From Phlegmacium glaucopus (taxonomy: Eukaryota > Basidiomycota > Agaricomycetes > Agaricales > Cortinariaceae): a DNA stretch of 64,000 nt. Below, in pieces: positions 35,876 to 48,113 of this stretch (position 1 is its first letter; each line of letters begins with the position of its first letter). The position numbers and the translations under genes were made by a program. The stretch covers positions 131,272 to 195,271 of the forward strand of contig MU130358.1 of the NCBI GenBank assembly GCA_015039465.1. The letters are read 5' to 3'. The notes beneath the pieces are model-generated. The model saw nothing but the letters and a program-made list of their open reading frames with translations. It ran no database searches and was not told the origin of the DNA.

Positions 35876-36864
35876 TTCCTGTTGAATGAGTGGTGGCATC
35901 CCTTTGTTTGGCGCTTATCCAGCAGAGCAAAACTGCAGGTACAACACACCACGATACAACGCCTTGGATTCGACTTTGGTTTTCATCTATTCCGTCCTTC
36001 TATGCTTTTATGTCTTTTTGTTCTTATCCTCTGGCCCATCATCTAAAACCACGGCTGGTCCATCGATATCTACTACTGCCACAGTTCCTTATAGCGAACC
36101 TCAACGGCCCTTTCGTTCCATACCCCGTTATCGACCATTCTATTGACTCGAAACAAAAAACAAAACATCAACACCAACTCCAACCTAATTTCACGAAAAC
36201 ACCACATGCAATATTTTAGACTACACCCCAAGCCTGGCACGCAACTTCTGCATCATCTGTCTGATTTTCTTTTTTTTTCTCTTGTTTACGAGCCTTGACA
36301 CCCCCCATGTTCATTAATCTATATAAAACGTATCTTCTTTTTTATCATCCATTACATCCTGTTGTTGTTGACATTACTACCTTTCTTCATATCCAACTTA
36401 TGTACATGTATCGAGTCGGATTTGAAAGTTTCAATGTACTTTTTTTTTGTTTTGCTTTTGGGCACATCGTTATTGCTTGTTCTACAACGTCTTTTCGGGT
36501 CCTGTTATTGTCCTTTTTATGTAAAGTTCAATAAAAGTACAACGTTGTTAAGTCGACTTGATCATGAGTCAAATCAGGTTGAAGATTGCCTTGAGGCAGT
36601 TGTCATCTAATCAAGGATCTACACTAGATCAAGCCTTCACCGCAAGTCTACTAATTATACAGGGTAAATAAAGTAAGGCAGAGTAGTATTTGAAAGAACT
36701 TGGCAGGGGTCAGTATCTTATAGTTAATCTTGAACACAGTACTAGTCCCTCTAAGCGGCTCCTAAAATAATAGAATGAGATAGAAAGCGGGGAGACTCGG
36801 CTGGTTAAATTCTCTATTATTTCAATAATGTTCTCTCTTCTCGACCACGACGGTTTTCTTGACC
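35876..36864. other. Intergenic stretch between convergent genes
   Basis: About 1 kb between the convergent ends of the kinase and MFS copy 2, T-rich, with probable 3' untranslated sequence. No gene is supported. Confidence 0.55.
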
Positions 36865-38703
36865 CTACGAGGCACGAAATTCAGTGGAATTTAGTGTCCT
36901 GGGCAATTTAGAAGCGAGAGCAATTCCTCCAATGGTAATAAAGATGAGGGCCATGTAAGCAGCATATCCCCATAGGATATGATGTTGTATTGAGAAAGAA
37001 AGTAGGCTGTTTGCCATTGCCGGCATGAGGATTCGACCTATGGAAACTAACGTTAGTGAAAATCCATGTGTAGCACCTAAAGATCGTTTGTTGGGTGATA
37101 CAGCTGTGATGTACATGTAAATACAGCCTGTTCCAAATTTCAGTTGGAGTAAGGACCTCGTGAGGTTTGAGCAGATGCGCACCATATCCAAGCTCCATTA
37201 CCAAGGAAGCTGATAATTGGCAGCCCAGAACAAGCCAGACGACGTAAGAGAACCCATTCCTTCGCACGAGGAGGTTCATCACAGGCGAGAATGCGTATAT
37301 AGGAATGAAAGCGGACATGGAAGTAACGAAGACGGCCTTGACGCCAAACCTGCGAACGAGACGACCGAGCATGAAGATTTGGAAAATGCTGCTTGCGAAA
37401 CCATACGTGCCCAAGATGTAACCCACATTGCGAGAAGTAAGGCCGAGACCACCGATATCCACAGGCATGGCAAGGAAAAGTGGTTGGATAGCATTTGATG
37501 CTACATGCAAGGAGGTTAGAAAGACGTAGCTAGTAATTGGTATGAGTGCCTTGAGATTTAGCAGTTGCCTCAAAGGAACAGGTTCTTCATTGAAATCTGT
37601 GGTTGGGATCCTCGGGCGGGGGGATTGAGAGGAGTCGAGCAAAGGCTCGGCGGCATCATCTCTCTTCAGTGTAGGGACGTGATTAAAATATCCACCTGTT
37701 ACTGTCTGTCGATGCGATATGAGAATCACCTTTTACCGCAGTTTACTAAAGAAGCATACCAACCTCGTTCATGTATGCAGCCGTGACTAAAAGTCCCATA
37801 ACCACAATGACGGTTAAGACAGCAAACGGTAGAAAGTATGGGTAGTTTATCCAAAAGTGACCGGAAAACACCTCTGGAAAATGGTCATGGGGCCGAGCAA
37901 GCCAGCCGCCAACCAGCGCGCTGTGGATTCGGAGGAGCAGCTATGAGATCGTTTTATTTCCGAGAAATGGTAAAATTTCATACCCGAATGAAGTACCAAT
38001 TGCCCAGGGAACGTGAAGCATAGCAAATGCATCCGCGCTATTGGTATGATCTGTAATCTCGCCAATAACGCTCTTTATGACGCCTGTGAAGACCAAATTA
38101 ATTATATCAAATGTAAAATCCTAGGAGGTTCTTACCAATGTTGCTGTTAAATGCACTAAAAACAGAACGGCTAAAATGGTCATTGCTGTCAGTGACATCC
38201 TCTAGTTTAGAATTCAAGTAGTACCTGACAACCAGAGCCCAGAAAGTTCCTGAAAGGCCACAAGATAGATTGGAAATGGCCAGAGCCAATGTTCCAAGCA
38301 ATAGTATCGGCTTTCTTCCAATGTGGTCCGACATGCGACTCCAAAACATGACAGTCGCAAGGGTTGCCAGTTGACCAACGGCATCCTGGAATACAAGTCA
38401 CAATCACTCTCGAGATTCGAACGCTAGTTGGTCAATCGACGGACCATCAAGCCAGCGTAATATCCGACTTTCTTCCCATCTCCACCTGTTAGAGAAGTTA
38501 GGAGCTACATATTCCTTTGGGTCAATCGATATAATCAGTGAAGATATTCAAATGCGCACCTCGTTTAAAAACGGAAAGATGACAAAAATTGAAGCAGCTT
38601 CACAGAACCGGAGAAGGAGGAGAACAGCTATTTGAAAGAGTGGAAGAGGGGTATGTTTTGTAAGTGACCTCCTTTCACCAGCAGCCGGTGAGCCAGACGC
38701 CAT
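36865..38703 (-). CDS. Major facilitator superfamily transporter, copy 2 (inverted paralogue)
   Basis: A 480-residue MFS permease. Exons are 38703-38560, 38504-38445, 38385-38225, 38170-38136, 38083-37984, 37920-37764, 37705-37183 and 37127-36865. Exons 2 to 6 have exactly the lengths of those in copy 1 (60, 161, 35, 100, 157 nt), all intron phases agree, and the unusual GTCCGT donor is kept. Motif A reads WSRMSDHIGRKP. The start MASGSPAAGE is four residues longer than in copy 1, and the central loop has three extra residues. The frame is intact throughout, so both copies should be functional. The two lie in opposite orientation about 17 kb apart, with unrelated genes between them. Substrate is unknown. 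Confidence 0.88.
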
Positions 38704-39414
38704 CCTTGAATTCGAATTCGAACTTGCAGCGATATGGCGGGTCCTGGGAGTTGCACCTGAGTATCAGACTGTACTATCACAACTTCACCAGTTACTTGAA
38801 GTAGAACAGCAGGTGCGTAGGTGTGTCGTGTCGCTACCAATAATTTAGCAGCTCGGTCCTGACCTCAATCTGAGACTAGGTGTAAGTATTCATGCATCCA
38901 AGGTTCTACTTGGGGAATCAAAACTCGACTGCTTGACAACCACATTCTAAAAATAGGTTCAAAAAAATCATGAAAAAATCAAAAGAATTAGACAAAAATG
39001 AATTTATGCTCGAATATGTTGCTATAGACTTAATATAGGTGGGAGGTTTATTATGTGTGAAATTTTTCAGTTAATGTAGTATCTTTCATCCTCCTAGATG
39101 GAGTTGCGGCGGTGCGGTTGCTCGATGAACAACTTGAAGGTAATTCAAAATATGATATTCAATATGTCTCACTGTCTATCCTGTAAAATTATAAATGAAG
39201 ATAGCCCCAAACCACAACTAGTTCTAACTTTATCTACCACTACACAACTCCAATCGTCTTTTTATCAATTTTTTTATCTTCTTGGTTCCATAACTATCAA
39301 TTGATGTTATGGTTCTGAGTGAGACATCACGTGATGTGACATGTTGTATTTATTGCAAATGTCGGGGTTTCCACTGGCTAGGTACTACCTCTACTTATCC
39401 AAGAACACAATTTA
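38704..39414. other. Divergent intergenic region
   Basis: 711 bp between the divergent starts of MFS copy 2 and the F-box gene. It is AT-rich at 38940-39060. No gene is seen. Confidence 0.5.
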
Positions 39415-41915
39415 ATGAACGACGTTAATTCACCTTCCAAAGTCATGGAAAGACGTTCAACGCGTCTCACTGCCCGTCCCGCAAACCTCGCTGAAGCTCT
39501 AGATGACAATATGCAAGTTGATTCAGAATACGAACAACTTCCTGCTGAATCGTCCTCGCGTGGCAAGAAACGGAAGTCTCGTGAGGACAAAGGCAGGAAA
39601 GTGGGCCCTCAAGTCAAGAAATTTCGCGGAAAACGCGGCTTGCTCAGGCAATTAGTTGAAATGCCTTTAGATGTGTTGTTTGAGGTGTGTGCCACCACTA
39701 CTGTGAGATGGATTGATGTCTACATTGTCCTTAGATATTCGGCCACTTGAATCCTCTTGACCTGTTACATGTAGCGCGAACCACAAAGGATCTGCGCGCC
39801 ATCCTCATGAGTCGATCCTCGACTTCAGTCTGGAAACATGCCCGTTCTCAGTTTCATGATCTACCAGACTGCCCTGATGATTTGAGTGAACCGCAATATG
39901 CAGAACTCTTGTTCGGCAAATTTTGTACTGTCAGTTTGATTTTGATTTTTCTCTTCAGGTTATACCCTGCTAATCCCTCCCAGTTTTGTCAACGGAACCT
40001 TTCGACCAACGTTGTCATTTGGAAGGCTCGGGTCAGATGTTGCAGTAAATGCGTATCTAACCAGTAGGTCCTTCTCTATACCCTCATTTCAAGCACTTAC
40101 ATCGACAATAAATAGGTTTGGTTCATTTACTTCCGTCTATCAGACTCTATATCCTAGGCGCTTGCTAGAATATATTGAAACCACGAGTTATGTTAAATTC
40201 AGTACATCTTCCAGCTTGAAACTGTATATGTTCTACCTTGCTTATCTTCGAATAGGAAATCGCGGTGCACGTGAGAACACGATATATCCTCTTCAGCTCC
40301 ATTGGCGTTGGGAAGAGGAATATAAAGCTCTTCAAACTACGTCGGATAAGGCAGATTGGGTAACGCAAAAGATTGAAGAGCGTAAATCCATAAATGCGGT
40401 AGGAGTTACGAAGCGGTTCGCAAATAGCGCTAACCCTTATCTTGCTCCAGCATGCCAAACTTTGCGAAAAATGGGTAGAGTCTGTGAAACAGGCTGAAGA
40501 GATGGAAAAGACGGCATTAATAGACCATCGCAAAGCTACGTATGTAGATCCACCCTTCCGTCATTCGTTGCGCTCAATCCACATATAGCATCATGGAGCG
40601 CGTGAAGACTTTGGGATGGGCCGATGAGTTATCCAAAATGGGTCCTTATGATCACGGCTTGGAAAAAGATCCCTTTATTGAAAGAACCTGCCAGAAGGAA
40701 ATTACTGACCGCGGTAATTTCTTTCAATCTGCACAATGTTATCTTCTCTCACAAGCCTTGACAGTCCTCCCGCATGTTGACATCTTTATAAACACATTCA
40801 TGGAAGCTACAAAAGCTAGGCGTCTACGAAAGGAACGTGATACTATCCTCCAGCAGCGTCTACCCATCTTGCGCAAGATCTACGATACTTGTGTTTCAAC
40901 TTATCCCGTCAATTCCATAATTCCTAGCTGCGCTGATGTGTATTACGATCCATTCGTCCAGAATCTCGTCACAACCCCACCCTTGAATGCAACTTTTACG
41001 GACGAGGATTTAGCAGCGGTAGGGACCGCTTTCCCCGATATTGTTCTTCGATGGCGGAAGCAAACGGAGGAAAAGTTGTTGAATATGATTAATCAGGGTT
41101 ATGACATTCAAAATGCCGACGAATCCATACTTCAGTTGGCCACGACCGTCTTTTCTTGTAGACACTGCGCCAATGAACCCTTGACATATCCCCGAGTGCT
41201 TATACACCACTGTGCCACCGATAGACCTTCTTACCACGACAGCCTCGACGAAGACCTACCGCAGATACGGCGTTTCCTCCACTGCAGCAATTGGAATCTT
41301 GGCAACATCATAACCTTCGAAACAAAGGAAATCGCAGCTCTAACTGAAGTCATCAATTTGTGTGGGCTTGATCCGAAGTCCGCTACCGCAGAAGACTTGG
41401 ACAAGCAGAATGCTATCTTTGAATGTCTCACTTGTAATGACGTGCGTAAAGGTCGATACACGCTATCGTGGTTGGGAGTGGTATGTCTCTCATGATAACT
41501 TGGGATTTCGTGCTAACTTCTGGTCGCCAGTTTGCTCATCAACGATATCATTCACAACCAGTGCAGACTGAATTAACTTTAAAACTTCTCGACGACGAGA
41601 ATGCAGCAAAGGTGAGGGACAGAATTGCTGAGGCATTCTCGCGCAGAAGAGCCGAGAGGGGTTATAATGGGTTATTGTGTACACATTGCAAGCAGCGTGG
41701 TGACATAGTGACCCTAGCTGAACACGTAAAGGAAAAGTATGTCTTCAGCTCTCTCTGTGAGGTTGTTAGTGCTAAATTCAAGTTTTAGGCATGAGAAATC
41801 AGAGCCCACGAATGAAGATATCGTCCCTGCCCTCGACCGCAATTACTTCCGAGCAGAACATTGGTTGTGGCCTCCTCGTCCAGTCGCTGGCATACCCGAT
41901 TTAACAATTGTCTGA
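39415..41915 (+). CDS. F-box domain protein
   Basis: A 713-residue protein in eight exons: 39415-39684, 39735-39929, 39984-40063, 40116-40398, 40451-40539, 40589-41480, 41531-41736 and 41789-41915. The N-terminus is charged (residues 1-75) with a KKRK-type nuclear signal. The F-box is at about 78-125: LVEMPLDVLFEIFGHLNPLDLLHVARTTKDLRAIL, followed by a conserved W. A Cys pair region (CTFCQ ... CCSKC) follows, typical of the agaric F-box family. A second Cys-rich motif near the C-terminus (CTHCKQRGD) may bind metal. F-box proteins bring substrates to SCF ubiquitin ligases through Skp1; the target here is unknown. Exon 4 joins exon 3 through a GTAGGT donor that avoids an in-frame TAG. Confidence 0.85.
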
Positions 41916-42479
41916 GTTTCGTTATGTAATTGGCCTATCACAATGAAGCTCGAGGTTCTACAAGCTCGAATGAACTGACAGATCGCGTAGTATTTTCATC
42001 GCCGCAAGGCATCTTATTTACCTACTTCCCTCAAAGTATCAACTTTTTAAAAACTTAGTCTATCAATAAATGAGCGACTGCATATAATTGCCTTTTTTTT
42101 GGAAGGTTGGAGAGTACATAAAGAAGGATATGTGCAGCGATTTAATTGAGGTGGGATCATATGCGCATTTGTCGTCTGCTCCTAATAAGTCATAGCGGTA
42201 GCGTTCAAACGTTGAATATCTTCAAAGCTCACTCCAAGCATATAAGGCTGAAATAAGTCGGTCTGGTTATCACGAAGAAGACACTACATTCATATACCCT
42301 CGCGATCCCTCCCCGACTGTTGCGAAGGGCCTGTTAATTACCGCTACAGGCCCGAATACTCATCTGACTTCGTGGACTTGTATATAGCATAAAAGATTTC
42401 GGATTACTAGGATGATGTGGTTAAGTTAACTGCTATTGTACAAAGAGCATGCACGGGATAAGTAAGATAGTTGTGTTCG
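41916..42479. other. Convergent intergenic region
   Basis: 564 bp between the convergent ends of the F-box and ITFG1-like genes. It contains probable 3' untranslated sequence and nothing else I recognise. Confidence 0.6.
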
Positions 42480-45164
42480 TTATAGAGCATCGAAATTAAT
42501 ATGATGCGAAACCTTTCTTCGTTCTAATTCGTCCTCTCTCTGCGCATAATAAGGAGAAAAAAAATTAGAATCAGATAACCAATAATGCATAACAAAAGTC
42601 ATACCTTCTCGCTCAGATGTAAAACAAACACAATAATCGCCAACAAAATTGTCCCCACTATAACTGTGAGTGTTACCCATGGAATCCACTGCCCAGGTCT
42701 TAGGAAGAGCTCTCGTTTCCATGGTTCACCCTCTTTGGCTGACGGAAGTATTACAACCTTTGAATTAGGGATAACGCCCTCCATGTTGATAAAGTGCTCC
42801 TGTGCATGGACAGTTGTACCAACGAAAAGGTTCTCGATGTAATTATTTGTTCGTCCAAGCCCAAAAAATGAGTATGGAGTGCACAGTGCGTGGTAGGATG
42901 TTTGTGGAAGTTGACCAACTTATGTAGATTGATCAAGAATAAGTGAAGGCCTCAATAAATATATGTTCACTCACCTTGGGCAGCAGAACGATGTCCCGAT
43001 GTATCCAATACGGTGTATTTATAAGTAGCGCCGGAATAACTCACACCAAAGGGCTAGATAACGCGTAAGTGAGAAAACGAAAAACGTTGAACAAATGTTG
43101 CATACGTGATATCGTTCTGAGCCATTAGGACTATAGCACCATCCATTATTACACGCGCCATTCAAAACTATCAATCATCCTTAGATGCAACCATCGGTAT
43201 GAAGCAAAAATACACACCAATGGCCTTGAGAAAGAAAGCGTCGTAGTAAAAATTGTTCTGTATGAACAGGAAATTACCATGGCCCCCAGAGCCTGTCCTC
43301 TGCACCAAGATATCCAATGTTCCCTGCCCATCATAAAAAATGAGTCACTCACCAAGATTAATAAAGATCAAAACTTACATCTTCATCCATATCCAAAAAA
43401 GACAACGATCGTGCATCCTTCACGGCTTGCAGGCTCTCAGCCCCTTTAGTAGCAACATTCCACCCTCGTTTTCCAGAGCCATCTTTTGCACAACCTACGA
43501 CGTCAACAGCACAAGGGACTGAGTACACGAGGCTTGGGATATGGTCTGTTCCAGAACCAGTGATGATGAGAAAATCGGGGAATCCATCGAGGTTTGCATC
43601 GCCCAATTTGATGGAAACGGGCAAGGGTGGATTAAAAGTAGTGTCAAGCACAAGAAGGTCAGGTGATGATGGGAATAGCGAGGAAACAGGGAAGCGGACA
43701 AAAGCCTATAGTTTAGGAGAATTTAGGCGGTGACTACCATCATGGACAAGTAATGGAAGCAGCTTACTTGGTTACTTGGACTATCAGTCAGATCGAACTT
43801 GAAGTTTGGATCGGCTACGCAGAGATCTGCTGGACGCCTGCAAACACGAATGTCGTCCTTCATTCCCGAATCTGTTGTGGAACTACATAAGTCCAGTTGC
43901 TGGTTGAAGGCGATGTTGATATAACAATCCGATCCCAGGCCTGTTGATTGAGAAATTTTTGAACATGTTGAGAAAATCAAATCTATCGTCCCGTCTCGAT
44001 CAATATCGGCGAAGGAGATAGTCTGCGCGCCCGAAGGAAGTGCGCCTTCTTGAGACAGTATAAATCCTTGATCTTTTTTGTTGATCCATATCTGATATGT
44101 TTTTCCACCCTTGTCATCATCACACACGAGGAAAACGTCTGTCAAATCACGTTAGATTAAAATTGAAACTAGAGTCTGCGTGTATGTATACCTGCCAAAC
44201 AGTCACCGTCGAGGTCCACGACAGCATTGCTGTGTGGATTAGCAAGGTTACATTGTCTTCCTTTGAAGGGGGCATCCTGCCTAAACATTTGTTAGCAGCT
44301 TCAAGCGAACGGAGATAAAAGAGTTGCAACATTTTGAACAAAGTCGGAGCCGTTGCCGATGCGTTCCATACATTCTGCCATATCTGATATGTCGAGCCTG
44401 CACCTTTGAATGGGGTGATACCTAGGAGGTCAATCTTCATGTCTCCATCGACGTCAATAGGTATAGGTTGGGACAATGAAGATGGAGGCAGGGATAACGG
44501 TTTATTGATATCTGGGTTTTATACTGAGTATGTATTTCGATCTTCTGCAAAGGGAATCACACGCACCAAATCCACCGCTTGTTAGCGCAGGGTACAACGT
44601 TAGGTCAATTTGATTGCTAGTCTGACTTTGGCTCATGACAAGAAGATCTAACTTTCCAGAATGTGTAAAATCTCCAGGTACTACGTTTAATATTTTTCCG
44701 TTATGTTTAAACGCGCCGGTGTTGACAAATGAAAATAAAGCTGAATAACGAAATGTTCAGAATATTTTCTGTCTGTCTGAACAGGAAGCTCTTACCATGT
44801 TTCCAGCGGTAGACTGAGAGAGTTTGTTGATCTGATGCTAAGACCAAGGCATCCGATCTTTTGGATGTATTACTATTGTTTACTGGTACACTGGCATGAA
44901 AACCCACAGTTGGTCCCCGTTGAAGTCTCCAAATGCAACAACTCTTCCTTCCCCACTCAAACCCATTGCACCTCCATCAATCAACGAGTTTCCTCTAAAG
45001 CGTTTCGGAGGAAATGGCCAAATGGCCATACTGGGCGAGAGTAGACATAGAGTTGCAAGCAAATAGAATGCAGTCAGCTTCTTCCGTCGTCCTGGACGGC
45101 CTAGATGCATGTGGGTGTCGCGAAAGAGCCTTTGCGCAGTTGGTGAACAACCATTGTTTGGCAT
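42480..45164 (-). CDS. ITFG1/TIP-like FG-GAP repeat membrane protein
   Basis: A 693-residue type I membrane protein in 12 exons: 45164-44908, 44857-44796, 44740-44567, 44511-44331, 44280-44192, 44138-43768, 43705-43379, 43323-43218, 43167-43106, 43053-42975, 42918-42605 and 42539-42480. The hydrophobic N-terminus (about 24-42) is a signal sequence or anchor. Repeated Ca2+-binding FG-GAP loops of the DxDxDG type follow: DFNGDQLSD, DVDGDMKID, DLDGDCLAD, DIDRDGTID, DANLDGFPD and DMDEDGTLD, implying a beta-propeller. Family blocks include TYQIWQN, FIQNNFYYD, QLPQTSYHALCTPYSFFGLGRTNNYIE and a WIPWVTLTVIVGTILLAII helix near 647-669, with a short basic tail. Animal relatives are T-cell immunomodulatory protein/ITFG1. 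In fungi a secretory-pathway or surface role is likely but unproven. Intron 4 uses a weak GTTGCA donor. Confidence 0.88.
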
Positions 45165-45853
45165 TGAGGACAATGGCTAACTTTGATCAATAAACCATTA
45201 TAACCTGTGTGCGCGAACATCAAACGAACATTGACAATTCCTTTTACTTGGGAACATACCTTGATTATTACCACATCATGTCAGGTAAGATGGTTTTAAT
45301 CCCTAAATCACTCCATAACTTTTTAACTTTGCATCGTCGTTCACGACAGGCTTTACTTATACTCTTCTGGAAGCTCTAGAAAGAGTGCAATAAAAATCTG
45401 TTTGCTTAATGTCTTCTCCAAGTATCGGAACTTGAAATTCATGCGTTGCAGCTTATGATCCTCGAAAGCGCAGGTCAGCCGATTTTACATAGTCTGAAAC
45501 AGAAACCCCTAACGAGTCCATAGTACACAGGTCATAAGGCGTTGGTCGGCTGATTTATCACATTTCTCGACGTTCTTCGTGCGGCTCTTAAACCCCCCCC
45601 CTGCATATTAAATATTAAATACCGATACCTCCGCGCCAAAACAGTGCTAGAACTAAGGCCTCCTTCTCCGCCCAAGGAAGGATGTGCGTATGATTTATGG
45701 GTTTTAGAAGCAAGCAACATTTAGTCATAACGAACGATAGGCCGTCTTGGCCCACTTCGAAAAGCCTTATAAACTAGAACTTTCCTTCGGGTCTCTTCAC
45801 TTGAATATCTATTGGTCTCACCCAAAAAAAATCAACAAACGTCACGATTCACG
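45165..45853. other. Intergenic region with a C run
   Basis: Promoter-bearing gap between the divergent ITFG1-like and first cerato-platanin genes. A C run of about 10 bases lies at 45592-45601. No gene is seen. Confidence 0.5.
45768..45773 (+). promoter_or_regulatory. TATA box of cerato-platanin gene 1
   Basis: TATAAA inside the context AGCCTTATAAA, 80 bp before the start codon. The same context lies 82 bp before the start of the second cerato-platanin gene, which supports both as core promoter elements. Confidence 0.7.
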
Positions 45854-46285
45854 ATGAAGCTAGCCAATACCTTTGCGTCTCTTGCCATTCTCCTCACTTC
45901 TGTCAGTGCTCAGCTGACTGCTAGCTACGATACGGGGTTCGACGACGCCGGACGATCCTTGTCGTCGGTCGCATGTTCAGACGGGCCCAACGGCCTCCTC
46001 ACTCGCAACTTCACTACCTTCGGATCTTTACCCAAGTACCCTCACGTCGGCGGTGCTCCCGCAGTCACGGGCTGGAACTCCCCCGGTTGCGGAACTTGTT
46101 GGACCGTCACATACACAAATCCTGAAGGAGCCGCGACGTCCGTCAATATATTGGCGATCGACGCTAATTCAAATTTCAACATAGCAACATCGGCTATGAA
46201 TGAGCTGACCAATGGTCAGGCGATTTTCTTGGGACGGGTACCAGTTACCGCGGTCGAGGTTGATCGGTCAGTTTGCGGTTTATAG
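45854..46285 (+). CDS. Cerato-platanin family secreted protein, copy 1
   Basis: An intronless 143-residue secreted protein. The signal peptide is residues 1-19, with likely cleavage after SVSA and the mature N-terminus at QLTASYDTGF. The family pattern is intact: SVACSDGPNGL, FTTFGSLPKYPHVGGAPAVTG, SPGCGTCW, SVNILAIDA and the closing CGL. Four cysteines in mature positions fit the two known disulfides. Cerato-platanins have a double-psi barrel fold, bind chitin oligomers, loosen cellulose and can elicit plant defence; most mushrooms have several. The TATA box lies 80 bp upstream. A second copy follows 1.8 kb downstream in the same direction. Confidence 0.93.
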   Translation: MKLANTFASLAILLTSVSAQLTASYDTGFDDAGRSLSSVACSDGPNGLLTRNFTTFGSLPKYPHVGGAPAVTGWNSPGCGTCWTVTYTNPEGAATSVNILAIDANSNFNIATSAMNELTNGQAIFLGRVPVTAVEVDRSVCGL

Positions 46286-47076
46286 GTTCGTCGGATCCGA
46301 TTCTTCGGCGGCCGCTTTGCTCACTTCTCTGGTACTCATCTCGGCAGGTATATGGAGCTCAACAAATGTTTTAATCGGACTTCTCTTTGCCTTCCAAACG
46401 GACCTTTTAACAGACATGGACATTTTCCCTCACCATTATCTAGTAGATATGGACACTTCATCCAAGCTTCAATGGACAATATACGGAATGCTGACAGCTG
46501 GTTAACTCGTTCATCTTGAAGCGTAGATCCATTACCTCACAGATAATTCACTGGGCCTACTTAAAAGGCCTGGAAAATCACCGATCGAGTCAACCATCTC
46601 TTCTCCGTGTTCATCGTCCTCGCTCTGCGCCGTAGGCAAAGATGGGGGTAGTTTCGCTGATTTTTCACTGATTTAAGAGCGGTCAAGGTCAGACATATCT
46701 CCAAAGGTGACGATGATTTCTTGCAACTAAGTTTTAATTCAAACAACTTGCCGAAGTTGCTGAGAAATTAAAGTCCAATGTCTGGACTTACTACCCAACT
46801 CGACGGAGTGGCAGTCATGCCCTCCTTTGGCGACCTGTCCTTGACCAGAAACTGCCTGAAATTTTATAAATGCCTTCTTTTTTTTTGCTAGAAAATTTCA
46901 TGGAAATGAAGCACGACTCTCTCCACCCAAACCACCTATTATCGCTGATCTTATCGCTGAACAGGACAATTTGTAGGCATCAAAGATTTCTAGGGGTGCA
47001 AGCTCCGGAGGTCAGGTACTCGGTCGCAGTTAACTGTTGTGGACTTGCTGTTGATTACTACATGGTTTCTAGACCG

Positions 47077-47124
47077 GTGACCGTCTGTATATGAAGTCGA
47101 AGTTTTCATATACAGGATGGTCAC
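47077..47124. repeat. 48-bp inverted repeat (hairpin)
   Basis: The arms begin GTGACC and end GGTCAC and pair over about 19 bp each (GTATATGAA against TTCATATAC), with two or three mismatches and a loop of about 9 bases. A TACATGGTTTC sequence occurs just outside each arm (near 47059 and 47130) as a direct repeat. Confidence 0.7.
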
Positions 47125-48025
47125 GAGCCTACATGGTTTCATAGAACGCCGACCCTTGCCAAAGTCTTGTCACGTGCTATCATTGTAGCCTGGGCATTGA
47201 CGATCGGTATTGATCAATGTATTCTCTCTATAGCTAAAGTGACTACAGCATAGCCCTCGATTCAATTTCTGGAATGACACCGCACAAATCGTATCAAGGA
47301 ATGTTCGAGTGGTTCATGTTGGAATTTCCCTCACTCCGTAAGCAATAATCAATGATAAAGTTTGTCCAGTGCAGATCTAGCGCCTTGCAACGAGTAGCAA
47401 CTACTACGGCACAAAGTATTTTACCCTGCTGACTACTTCCCGTTCTGATCGAGCTTCCGCTTGCCAGTGAACAATCCGGCCAATATTCCAGTTCATTCGG
47501 GCAAACTTATTTGGGAACACCAACAGCCTGAGCAACATATTCACATCGATATGTTGAAGACCGTACCAATGTGACTCTGATGACTCTGGGATCCATACGG
47601 ACTCCTGCTCTCGGTCTGCTTCTGCTCTATAATAATTATATCTATGGCATAAGGTCATAAGGTGATATAGGCCAAGTCAGGCCGCCGTGTCTTTGCCGCC
47701 CTGCGAAATCACGATTCATCATCATCTTGATCCGGTTTTTCAATTCTTCCAAAGTCTCGCTGCTACTGTCTGTCATAAGGGTTCGGCTATCATTAATCAT
47801 ACCCAGCTGGATATACAGCCAAGTTTCGCTTTTACTAATACGGATTGAATTCCAAAGGAGAATCTTAGTGGGTCAGGTGTCCATTGGCCGTCATTACACA
47901 CTAAAATAATCCTTCGCCGTTCTACTCTGGACTCTGCCTTCTATGGCTTGGATAATTATACTGGAGTGTGCAGCTGCCACGACTGGGCTAGGCTAACTTT
48001 AGGCTTTGAAGGGTACAGGCAGCCT

Positions 48026-48031
48026 TATAAA
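48026..48031 (+). promoter_or_regulatory. TATA box of cerato-platanin gene 2
   Basis: TATAAA in the context AGCCTTATAAA, 82 bp before the ATG, matching the element before the first copy. Confidence 0.7.
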
Positions 48032-48113
48032 TCGAACTTCAAATTCTCTAGATGGGCATCTCATCCCAGAAAACCACAGAAAGAAATTTCAACGACTTCA
48101 AAAGAAATTGACT

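Larger units (their letters stand above)
46286..48113. other. Spacer between the two cerato-platanin genes
   Basis: 1.8 kb without a supported gene. It contains a strong hairpin at 47077-47124 and, near its right end, the promoter of the second cerato-platanin. Short frames such as 46286-46505 look like chance. Confidence 0.5.

Noticed and set aside
38400..38425. tRNA B-box-like GTTCGAATC near 38405
   Set aside because: It lies in an intron of MFS copy 2 and no cloverleaf, A box or acceptor stem can be built around it.
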